This document shows, piece by piece, positions 1-4,879 of a stretch of DNA of 9,967 bases. The stretch covers positions 1 to 9,967 of the forward strand of contig DATDEX010000207.1 in NCBI GenBank assembly GCA_036522895.1, written 5' to 3'. Source of the DNA: JAIOPA01 sp036522895 (lineage in GTDB: Bacteria; Eisenbacteria; RBG-16-71-46). A model generated the notes under the pieces. That model saw nothing but the letters and a program-made list of their open reading frames with translations. It searched no databases and was not told where the DNA came from. Position 1 is the stretch's first letter. Each line of letters begins with the position of its first letter. The position numbers and the translations under genes are program-made.

Positions 1-246
1 CGACTGCGCATCGGGCGAGAGCACGTCGCTCGCGCGGGTCGTGTCGGCGGACAGCAGCCGATCGCCGGGTGCCAGCCCGGCCAGCGCCCCCGGGCTGCCG
101 GCATCCACCGATTCCACGCGGCCGTCGGGGCGCAGGACGACCCCGGTGTACGCGTGCTCGCCCAGGCTCAGGCCGGACGCCAGCAGGATCCAGGCGGCGG
201 GAAGCAGCAGCCAGCGAAGCTGGAAGCCGGGTGCCGGTCGATCCAC
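1..246 (-). CDS. PDZ-domain membrane protein, N-terminal fragment (runs off window)
   Basis: The reverse strand encodes 82 residues from a GTG at 246, continuing past the window edge. A GGGGGT stretch about 6 bases upstream is a plausible ribosome binding site. Residues 1-11 are short and basic, and residues 12-28 form one hydrophobic segment (LLLPAAWILLASGLSL), so the protein is probably anchored in the inner membrane. Residues 34-68 read like the first half of a PDZ domain: GVVLRPDGRVESVDAGSPG, then AGLAPGDRLLSAD, which fits the family pattern SPAxxAGLxxGDxI. PDZ domains bind peptide C-termini and occur in envelope proteases, secretion proteins and some membrane sensor kinases. The missing C-terminus would decide among these. 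It is transcribed divergently from csrA, so a flagellar link is not implied. Confidence 0.72.
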   Translation of the reverse strand, partial: MDRPAPGFQLRWLLLPAAWILLASGLSLGEHAYTGVVLRPDGRVESVDAGSPGALAGLAPGDRLLSADTTRASDVLSPDAQS

Positions 247-319
247 TCGGTTACCCCCAAGAGAGAACGACGCCGACGCTCGCAGTCCGCGCCGCGGCCG
301 TCAAGCGGACAGAGCGGCG

Positions 320-348
320 TGGACGGCGCGCGAGCGCAACGCTATTCT
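320..348 (+). promoter_or_regulatory. Candidate sigma70-type promoter upstream of csrA
   Basis: TGGACG at 320-325 and TATTCT at 343-348 are separated by exactly 17 bases. Each hexamer matches its sigma70 consensus at 4 of 6 positions. It lies in the divergent intergenic region and reads toward csrA, with a start expected near 355. Such matches arise by chance, so this is weak evidence. Confidence 0.33.
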
Positions 349-351
349 CGG

Positions 352-379
352 TCAAGTCGCTTGCAAGCCATGCCGATAC
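352..379 (+). promoter_or_regulatory. Candidate sigma28 (FliA) promoter upstream of csrA
   Basis: GCCGATAC at 372-379 matches 7 of 8 bases of the FliA -10 consensus GCCGATAA. TCAAGTCG at 352-359 matches 5 of 8 bases of the -35 consensus TAAAGTTT. The gap is 12 bases, one more than the usual 11. It lies outside any gene, points at csrA and flgM, and the window encodes FliA itself, which raises plausibility. Transcription would begin near 386, leaving a leader of about 125 bases. Confidence 0.4.
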
Positions 380-392
380 GCAAAGCAATCCC

Positions 393-470
393 TGCGGCCA
401 TCTGCGCCGCCGGGGTGTGGCCGATGAGGCCGCAAACCCAGCGGCACGCCATGCCGCGATCCGTGCATCG
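393..470 (+). other. Inverted repeats in the csrA leader
   Basis: TGCGGCC at 393-399 pairs with GGCCGCA at 428-434. GCGGCA at 441-446 pairs with TGCCGC at 452-457 around a 5-base loop. CGAT at 457-460 can pair with ATCG at 467-470. If either upstream promoter is used, the csrA transcript would carry these foldable elements ahead of its ribosome binding site (GGAGG, 495-499). No known riboswitch class was recognised. Confidence 0.3.
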
Positions 471-510
471 GTAGCGTACACGGGGTTGAGGAGCGGAGGC
501 TCGTTCAATC

Positions 511-735
511 ATGCTGGTCCTAACAAGGAAGTTAGGAGAGAACATCCGGATCGGTGATGCCGTGAAGATCACCGTCCTCGAGGTGCGTTCGGGTCAGGTG
601 AAGCTCGGCATCGAGGCGCCGCCCGAGGTGAAGGTGCATCGCGAGGAGATCTACGCGCGCATCCAGGAGGAGAACCGGAAAGCGGCGGCGCAGCAGCGGC
701 CGCCGGTCGCCGGCCCCGATCCGGGGAAGAAGTGA
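511..735 (+). CDS. csrA: CsrA carbon storage regulator (post-transcriptional regulator)
   Basis: This is a 74-residue RNA-binding protein that acts as a dimer on GGA motifs in mRNA leaders, usually blocking translation. It is recognised from the N-terminus MLVLTRKLGE, the central QVKLGIEAPPEV and the strand VHREEIYARIQ. The RNA-contacting residues L4, R6 and R44 are all present. Classical CsrA is about 61 residues, and the extra C-terminal tail (about residues 60-74, Ala/Gln/Pro/Lys rich) looks disordered. The ATG follows a GGAGG at 495-499 with an 11-base gap, and a second GAGGAG lies at 488-493. The two GGA triplets near the ribosome binding site could allow autoregulation, but neither fits the fuller ANGGA core. 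In many flagellated bacteria csrA sits beside fliW, but no fliW is visible here. It is followed 56 bases later by the FlgM-like gene. Confidence 0.97.
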   Translation: MLVLTRKLGENIRIGDAVKITVLEVRSGQVKLGIEAPPEVKVHREEIYARIQEENRKAAAQQRPPVAGPDPGKK

Positions 736-791
736 CGGGTTCCGCAGCGTGCGGCGCCTGGGCGCTGGCCGCGCGGTCCTGACGAGGAACC

Positions 792-995
792 ATGAGCCCT
801 CGACGCAATGACATCAGCGGGAAGCACGTGGTGAAGCTCGAGCACGCGAAGATCATTCCGCTCCCGAGCGAGGGCGTCGTCCGGCTCGCGCGCGTCGCGC
901 AGGCCCGGCGGCGGATCGCCTCGGGCTGGTACGACCGCGCCGAAGTGCGCGACAGCCTCGTCGAAGCCGTGCTCCACGAGTTCCGCGGGCGCTGA
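792..995 (+). CDS. flgM: FlgM-like anti-sigma28 factor (short)
   Basis: This encodes 67 residues with a clear GAGGAA ribosome binding site at 784-789, two bases before the ATG at 792. Residues 31-63 (RLARVAQARRRIASGWYDR, then EVRDSLVEAVL) fit the C-terminal FlgM pattern: a helix, the turn 'I..G.Y', and a second helix. That region holds the sigma28-binding helices in FlgM. The first 28 residues are weakly conserved, and the protein is shorter than Salmonella FlgM (97 residues). FlgM binds FliA and keeps it inactive until the hook-basal body is complete, when it is exported. Support comes from csrA immediately upstream and fliA in the same window. The sequence match alone is modest, so another small helical regulator remains possible. 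Confidence 0.58.
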   Translation: MSPRRNDISGKHVVKLEHAKIIPLPSEGVVRLARVAQARRRIASGWYDRAEVRDSLVEAVLHEFRGR

Positions 996-1019
996 CCCCC
1001 GCGCCCCTGTCGAGCTTCC

Positions 1020-1058
1020 GCGAGCCGCCCGGCCACCCGCCGGGCGGCTCGCCGCTTT
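1020..1058 (+). terminator. Strong hairpin after flgM, likely intrinsic terminator
   Basis: Bases 1020-1033 pair with 1039-1052 in a perfect 14-bp GC-rich stem with a 5-base loop (CACCC). Only TTT at 1056-1058 follows, so the U-tract is poor, as is common in GC-rich genomes. It separates csrA-flgM from the kinase gene and could also reduce transcription from the other side. Confidence 0.6.
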
Positions 1059-1084
1059 CGGGCCGCGCCGCCGGGCGCTATGCT
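1056..1084 (+). promoter_or_regulatory. Weak candidate promoter before the PAS kinase
   Basis: TATGCT at 1079-1084 matches the sigma70 -10 at 4 of 6 positions and sits 23 bases before the preferred start codon. The spaced -35 (TTTCGG, 1056-1061) is poor. Some promoter is expected here because a terminator-like hairpin lies just upstream. Confidence 0.25.
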
Positions 1085-1107
1085 GGCCGCTCGCCAAAGG
1101 ATGGCCA
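1084..1107 (+). promoter_or_regulatory. Possible CsrA-binding hairpin over the kinase ribosome binding site
   Basis: TGGCC at 1084-1088 pairs with GGCCA at 1103-1107. The 14-base loop contains AAAGGAT, which is also the ribosome binding site of the kinase gene. AAGGATG matches the ARGGAUG core of CsrA target sites. A GGA presented in a hairpin loop over the ribosome binding site is the usual layout for CsrA repression. It is a single site with a short stem. Confidence 0.33.
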
Positions 1108-2327
1108 TGCCAGTTCGAACGAGACGGCGTCCCGCCGCATTCCCGATCGATGCCGCGTTCCGCGCGCTCATGGACGACGCGGAGTCCGGGGTATTGGTGC
1201 TGGATCCGCGCCGGCGCGTCGAATCCGTCAACCCCGTCGCGCTCGAGCTGCTGGGGGTCTCGCCGGCGCGTGCGCGCGGGGCGGAGGCCTCGACGCTCCT
1301 GCGCACGGTCGTCGCCGGCGAGGACCTGGCCCGCGACGCGTTCGCGGGCCCGCACCTCGAGCGCGAGGCCGTGCTGCACACGCCGGGCGCCGGCGACGTC
1401 CCCGTCCTGCTCACCGCGCACCGCTTCGGCCGTCCCGCGTGGGTGCTCGTGACGCTGCACGACCTCACGTCGACGCGGCGCATGCAGCAGGAACTCCGTC
1501 GCCACGAGCGGCTCGCGACGCTCGGCCAGCTCTCGGCCGGGGTCGCGCACGAGATCCGCAATCCGCTCGCCGGCATCGGCACCAGCGCCCAGGTGCTGCT
1601 CAAACGCTTCGAGCCCGGCGACGATCGCGCCCGCTTCGTGCAGGTGATCCTCGACGAGGTCGCGCGACTCGACCGCATCGTGACGAGTTTGCTCCAGTAC
1701 GCGCGTCCGCGGCAGCCCGAGCTCAAACCCGTGCGGCTCGCGGAGTGCGTCGCACGCGTCGTCGGCCTGTCGCTCGAGGGTGCCAGGCGCCAGGGCGTGC
1801 ACGTCGAATCCGAGGTGGCGTCGCGACTGGCCGCGGTCTACATTGACGCCGACCTCGTGCACCAGGTGCTGCTCAACGTGACGCTCAACGCGTTGCAGGC
1901 CATGCCGGCGGGCGGCACGCTGCGTTACGAGGTCCGCCACATCCGGCGCCGCCGGCCGCCGCGCGGACCCGGGCGCCGCTCCGAGGACCGCAGCCGTCCC
2001 GACGATCGCCAGAAGAACGGGGACCGCCGGATTTCGCCGTGGATCGAGATCCAACAGGTGCGCGTCATCGACACGGGGGTCGGCATCCCGCGCGGCACGC
2101 TCGCCAAGCTGTTCGACCCGTTCTTCACGACCAAGGCCTCGGGCACCGGCCTGGGGCTCAGCATCTCGCAGACCATCATGCAGGAACACGGCGGTTCCAT
2201 CGCGGTCGACAGCAAGGAAGGTCGCGGCACCACCGTGCTCCTCAACTTCCCGCTGGAGAAGCGAAATGGCGAAAGGCGACAGCTCGACCCGCGCGCAATC
2301 GAAGGGCACACTCCTCGTCGTCGATGA
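1107..2327 (+). CDS. Soluble PAS-domain sensor histidine kinase (FlrB/FleS/FlgS-like)
   Basis: This 406-residue kinase has no membrane segment. Residues 14-120 look like a PAS-type sensor (DAAFRALMDDAESGVLVLD). The dimerisation helix carries AHEIRNPLAG with phospho-acceptor H148. The ATP domain shows the N box (N257, N261), G1 (DTGVGIP, from D322), F box (FDPFFTTK) and G2 (GTGLGLS, 346-352). About residues 277-311 form an Arg-rich insertion between the N box and G1. I chose ATG 1107 because AAAGGA (1096-1101) lies five bases ahead; the in-frame ATGs at 1080 and 1101 lack this spacing. The last 62 bases overlap the downstream activator in another frame. It would phosphorylate that activator. 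Soluble PAS kinases paired with sigma54 activators control middle and late flagellar genes in Vibrio, Pseudomonas and Campylobacter, so that role is inferred here. NtrB-like or other sensing is possible. Confidence 0.93.
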   Translation: MPVRTRRRPAAFPIDAAFRALMDDAESGVLVLDPRRRVESVNPVALELLGVSPARARGAEASTLLRTVVAGEDLARDAFAGPHLEREAVLHTPGAGDVPVLLTAHRFGRPAWVLVTLHDLTSTRRMQQELRRHERLATLGQLSAGVAHEIRNPLAGIGTSAQVLLKRFEPGDDRARFVQVILDEVARLDRIVTSLLQYARPRQPELKPVRLAECVARVVGLSLEGARRQGVHVESEVASRLAAVYIDADLVHQVLLNVTLNALQAMPAGGTLRYEVRHIRRRRPPRGPGRRSEDRSRPDDRQKNGDRRISPWIEIQQVRVIDTGVGIPRGTLAKLFDPFFTTKASGTGLGLSISQTIMQEHGGSIAVDSKEGRGTTVLLNFPLEKRNGERRQLDPRAIEGHTPRRR

Positions 2328-3684
2328 CGAGCGCTCGCTCCGCTTCAGCATCGGCGAGTGGGCGCGGGACGAGGGCTTCGCCCCGCTCGAGGCCGCCACG
2401 GGGCGCGAGGCGCTCGAGGCGGTGCGCGAGCGAGGCGTCGACGCGGTCGTGCTCGACTTGAAGCTCGGGGACGAGGACGGCCTGCGGGTCTTGAAGGAGC
2501 TGCGCGACGCCGATCCCGCGCTGCCGGTGGTCATGCTGACCGGGCACGGCACGGTCGAACAGGCGGTGCGGGCGATCCAGCTCGGCGCCTACGACTTCAT
2601 GCTCAAGCCCCCCGACCTGAGCCACCTGGGGGTCGTCCTCGACCGCGCGCTCGAGCACGCGCGCCTGCGGCTCGAGGTGAGCCGCCTGCGCGAGAGCGCG
2701 ACCGGGAAGCTGGAGATCATCGGCGACTCGGACGGGCTCCGGAACGCGCTGTCGCGGCTCGAGCGCGCGGCCAAGGCGAGCGCCTCGACCGTGCTGATCC
2801 ACGGCGAGACCGGCTCCGGCAAGGAGCTCATGGCGCGCTATCTGCACGACAAGAGCGCCCGGGCCGGCGGCCCGTTCGTGGAGTTGAACTGCAGCGCGAT
2901 CCCCGAGACGCTGCTCGAGAGCGAGCTCTACGGCCACGAGCGCGGCGCGTTCACGGACGCGAAGCGCTTCCGGAAGGGCCTGTTCGAGCTCGCCGACCGC
3001 GGCACGCTGTTCCTGGACGAGATCGGGGAGATGGCGCCGCAGCTCCAGGCCAAGCTCCTGCGCGTCCTCGAGACGCGGACGTTCCGCCGCGTGGGCGGTG
3101 CGGTCGACATCACGGTGGACGTGCGCGTGGTCGCGGCGACGCACCGCGACCTCGTGAAGCTGGTCGCCGAGGGGCGGTTCCGCGAGGACCTCTACTTCCG
3201 GTTGAACGTCGTCCCGGTCCTGGTGCCGCCGCTTCGCGAACGGCTCCGCGACATTCCGCCGCTCGCCGAGCATTTCGTCGCGCGCTTCTGTCGCGAGCTC
3301 GGGCGGCCCACGGCGCGGGTCCACCCGGCCGCGCTCGAGCGCATGCAGGCGTACCGCTGGCCCGGCAACGTGCGCGAGCTCCGGAACGTCATCGAGCGCG
3401 TCGTGCTGCTCGAGGCCGATGACGAGATCCGGGCCGAACACCTGCCGGCCGAGATGTCCCTCGCGGCCGCCACGGCGTCCGGCGGCGCCGGCGAGCCGTT
3501 CCCGAGCGGCGTGGTGCGCCCGCTGGCCGAGATCGAGAAGCTGGCGATCGAGCACGCGCTGCGCGTGTGCGACGGAAACAAGACCCGGGCGGCCACATTG
3601 CTCGGGATCGCCCGGCAGACGCTGCGCACGAAGCTCAAGGAATACGCCATCGGTGACGATGCGGAGGACAACGAGCCGGCCTGA
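2266..3684 (+). CDS. NtrC-family sigma54-dependent response regulator (FlrC/FleR/FlgR-like)
   Basis: This 472-residue activator has three domains. The receiver (about 14-128) has D20/D21, phospho-acceptor D64, T92 and K114. The AAA+ domain (about 150-385) has Walker A GETGSGKE (180-187), Walker B GTLFLDEIGE (246-255) and GNVRELRN (367-374). A C-terminal Fis-type helix-turn-helix (about 420-463, NKTRAATLLGIARQTLRTKL) follows. The sigma54-contacting loop at 227-232 reads GAFTDA where the family norm is GAFTGA. The ATG at 2266 is preceded by GGAGAAG (2255-2261) and lies inside the end of the kinase gene, so the two are translationally coupled. Phosphorylated proteins of this class oligomerise and remodel the sigma54 holoenzyme using ATP. 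The next gene cluster has a near-consensus sigma54 promoter, a natural target, but no specific binding site can be assigned. Confidence 0.95.
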   Translation: MAKGDSSTRAQSKGTLLVVDDERSLRFSIGEWARDEGFAPLEAATGREALEAVRERGVDAVVLDLKLGDEDGLRVLKELRDADPALPVVMLTGHGTVEQAVRAIQLGAYDFMLKPPDLSHLGVVLDRALEHARLRLEVSRLRESATGKLEIIGDSDGLRNALSRLERAAKASASTVLIHGETGSGKELMARYLHDKSARAGGPFVELNCSAIPETLLESELYGHERGAFTDAKRFRKGLFELADRGTLFLDEIGEMAPQLQAKLLRVLETRTFRRVGGAVDITVDVRVVAATHRDLVKLVAEGRFREDLYFRLNVVPVLVPPLRERLRDIPPLAEHFVARFCRELGRPTARVHPAALERMQAYRWPGNVRELRNVIERVVLLEADDEIRAEHLPAEMSLAAATASGGAGEPFPSGVVRPLAEIEKLAIEHALRVCDGNKTRAATLLGIARQTLRTKLKEYAIGDDAEDNEPA

Positions 3685-3735
3685 GCGCCGGTCAAGAAAC
3701 CATCGCCCGGGATCGGCGGGCGGTGCGGAGTTGAG

Positions 3736-3764
3736 CGGCCGGGCGCCCCGAGCGCCCGGCCGTT
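3736..3764 (+). terminator. Hairpin terminator candidate after the sigma54 activator
   Basis: CGGCCGGGCGC at 3736-3746 pairs perfectly with 3752-3762 around CCCGA, giving an 11-bp GC stem. Only TT follows, so it is a U-poor intrinsic terminator at best. It lies 51 bases after the stop codon and marks the end of the kinase-activator unit. Confidence 0.5.
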
Positions 3765-3801
3765 CCGCGCTTCGGGCGGCGGCACGGCCTCGTTCAGGAG
3801 C

Positions 3802-3819
3802 GGGGGCGGGGCGGGTGGG
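3802..3819 (+). other. G-quadruplex motif with single-nucleotide loops
   Basis: The sequence is GGGGGCGGGGCGGGTGGG: four G runs of 5, 4, 3 and 3 joined by loops of one base (C, C, T). This is the most stable class of predicted G-quadruplex. It lies on the non-template strand, about 130 bases before the sigma54 promoter. Whether it folds or matters in the cell is unknown. Confidence 0.55.
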
Positions 3820-3947
3820 CGTTTCGGACCACGGTAGATAAGCCGTTGCCGCGCCGTCGCCTGTCCCCGCCAGGCCGGGGGAATTCGCGGCCGGGCGCCG
3901 GCCTGGGCGAACCCACCCGGGAAGGGATTCGCTCGCGAGCCGGATCG

Positions 3948-3963
3948 TGGCATGGGGGCTGCA
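3948..3963 (+). promoter_or_regulatory. Sigma54 (RpoN) promoter for the flhG-fliA operon
   Basis: TGGCATGGGGGCTGCA fits the sigma54 consensus TGGCAYR-N4-TTGCW at every specified base except one (C for the first T of the -12 element). The invariant GG (3949-3950) and GC (3961-3962) are exactly 10 bases apart. Transcription would start near 3974, giving a leader of about 38 bases before the receiver gene at 4012. This promoter class needs an ATP-driven activator, and one is encoded immediately upstream. Confidence 0.8.
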
Positions 3964-4011
3964 AAAAGCCGTGGTGAACCGAACCACGCCACCCGTGCCC
4001 GGAGCCCGCTG

Positions 4012-4410
4012 ATGCCCCACATCCTGATCGTCGAAGACGAGCCCACGACGTCCTGGGCCCTGGCCGAAGGGCTCTCCGACGATGGCTACACGATCGACAC
4101 CTTCCGCACCGCGGAAGAGGCGCTGGTGTGGTTGCGCGGGCATCGCAGCGACCTGGTGATCACCGACTTCCGCCTGCCCGGCCTCTCGGGTCTCGAGCTG
4201 GCGCAGAAGCTCTCGCGCGGCCGCCACGCGCAGCCCGTCATCGTCGTGACCGCGTACGGCTCGCCCGAGACCGTGCGCGAGCTCGTGCGCGCCGGGGTCT
4301 CCGAGGTGTTCCCCAAGCCGTTCCACGTCGACGAGCTGCGCCGCGCCGTCCGCCGGGCGCTCCTCGCCCGGCCCGAGCGTCGCCGCCCGACGCTGCGGAA
4401 GGCCGCGTGA
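4012..4410 (+). CDS. Single-domain receiver protein (CheY-like response regulator)
   Basis: These 132 residues are essentially only a receiver domain. It starts MPHILIVEDE (acidic pair E8/D9) and has phospho-acceptor D52 in LVITDFRLPG, T80 in VIVVTAYG and K102 in VFPKPF. About 15 basic residues follow the domain (ARPERRRPTLRKAA), with no recognisable output domain. The start at 4012 has GGAG at 4001-4004 seven bases ahead; the upstream in-frame ATG at 3952 lies within the sigma54 promoter and is rejected. Lone receivers act as motor-binding proteins (CheY) or as phosphate carriers in relays. It is the first gene of the operon, overlaps the next by GTGA, and shares the unit with two proteins bearing histidine phospho-acceptor motifs. 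Its partner cannot be determined from sequence. Confidence 0.93.
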   Translation: MPHILIVEDEPTTSWALAEGLSDDGYTIDTFRTAEEALVWLRGHRSDLVITDFRLPGLSGLELAQKLSRGRHAQPVIVVTAYGSPETVRELVRAGVSEVFPKPFHVDELRRAVRRALLARPERRRPTLRKAA

Positions 4411-4655
4411 TCCGCCGCCCGCCGTCGCGTGATCGCCGGGCGAGCGCGCGCGAGCGCCTCGCCGCCGCGGTCCAGGCGCTGCCCGAGCTCGAGCGTCTCG
4501 TGCTCTCGCTGCGCCTGCTCGAGGGGCTCTCCGCGCTCGAATCGGCCGCCGCGCTGCGCGTCACCGCGCGCGAGGTGGAGCTGCGCACGACCGAGGCCAT
4601 GCGCTCGCTCGCGCAGGAGCTCGCGGCCCGCGCCGCGGTCAGGCGGGCGGCATGA
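4407..4655 (+). CDS. Free-standing sigma70 region 4-like protein
   Basis: A GTG at 4407 overlaps the previous stop (GTGA) and follows GGAAGG at 4397-4402. The 82-residue product has a short basic N-terminus, then residues 17-74 read like sigma factor region 4: ALPELERLVLSLRLLEGLS, a first helix, then a weak turn and recognition helix (LRVTAREVELRTTEAMRSLA). It aligns with region 4 of FliA encoded downstream (LPEQERLVVALYYYEHLTLKEIG, then LGISESRVSQVHTRAMSRL). The helix-turn-helix residues are less conserved, and there is no region 2, so it cannot act as a normal sigma. Possible roles are binding DNA, the RNA polymerase flap, or FlgM, whose main target on sigma28 is region 4. All three are inference. 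Confidence 0.75.
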   Translation: MIRRPPSRDRRASARERLAAAVQALPELERLVLSLRLLEGLSALESAAALRVTAREVELRTTEAMRSLAQELAARAAVRRAA

Positions 4656-4879
4656 ACGCGCGCGCCCCGCTCACCGCCGCGAGCGACGTCCTCCGGTCCC
4701 TGCCGGCGAGCCCGCTCGCCCGTCTCGACGCCGCGGAGGCCGCGGTCGTCTCGCTCACCGCCGAGCAGCGGCGGCTCGAGCTCCTCAACCTCGAGTGGCC
4801 GCTCGCGCGCACCGCGCACGCGCTCCGCTACTGGAAGTTCGTCCGCGCGCTGTGCGCGATCGCCTCGGAGGCCGCGTGA
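4652..4879 (+). CDS. Small unknown protein between sigma-4-like gene and flhG
   Basis: I do not recognise this 75-residue protein. The ATG overlaps the previous stop as ATGA, and its own stop overlaps the flhG start as GTGA, so it is almost certainly translated by coupling. It is mostly predicted helix, with a Leu/Ala-rich middle (ARLDAAEAAVVSLTAEQRRL) and a more distinctive C-terminal part with two Trp and a Tyr (LEWPLARTAHALRYWKFVRAL). No signal peptide, membrane segment or metal motif is visible, and the single Cys is near the end. Its conserved-looking aromatic stretch and place in the operon suggest a small adaptor or chaperone for FlhG or its neighbours, but this is only a guess. Confidence 0.72.
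   Translation: MNARAPLTAASDVLRSLPASPLARLDAAEAAVVSLTAEQRRLELLNLEWPLARTAHALRYWKFVRALCAIASEAA

Larger units (their letters stand above)
3685..4011. other. 327-base intergenic control region between two operons
   Basis: No convincing gene is present; an in-frame extension of the receiver gene from 3952 would read through the sigma54 promoter. Contents in order: a hairpin (3736-3762), a G-quadruplex motif (3802-3819), a dyad GGCCGG-GCG-CCGGCC (3889-3903), a perfect 10-base palindrome GCTCGCGAGC (3931-3940), the sigma54 promoter (3948-3963) and the ribosome binding site GGAG (4001-4004). The 3889-3903 dyad is centred about 78 bases upstream of the predicted start, roughly where NtrC-type activators bind. 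Assigning it to the upstream activator is inference. Confidence 0.6.

Noticed and set aside
443..457. GGCACG-like sigma54 promoter element before csrA (GG ... GC).
   Set aside because: The GG and GC are 11 bases apart, not the required 10, and the match is explained by a local hairpin. A second pair at 419-433 has the same spacing fault.
41..557. Three overlapping plus-strand open frames of 106-162 codons at the left edge.
   Set aside because: They run across the minus-strand PDZ gene and the csrA start, are Arg/Pro/Ala-rich and have no recognisable domain.
651..2552. A 633-codon open frame on the minus strand, and other long minus-strand frames (e.g. 2242-4326, 7872-9812).
   Set aside because: They mirror well-recognised plus-strand genes, lack family motifs and have the low-complexity composition expected from antisense frames in GC-rich DNA.
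3949..3999. A possible three-way-junction RNA: GGCATGGG pairing with CCCGTGCC, with two inner hairpins (3957-3970 and 3971-3987), just before the receiver ribosome binding site.
   Set aside because: The left half coincides with the sigma54 promoter, so transcription from about 3974 would not include most of the fold. No known riboswitch consensus, including c-di-GMP, was matched.
3952..4011. Upstream ATG extending the lone receiver by 20 residues.
   Set aside because: It overlaps the sigma54 promoter and would precede the predicted transcript start; GGAG at 4001-4004 supports the start at 4012.
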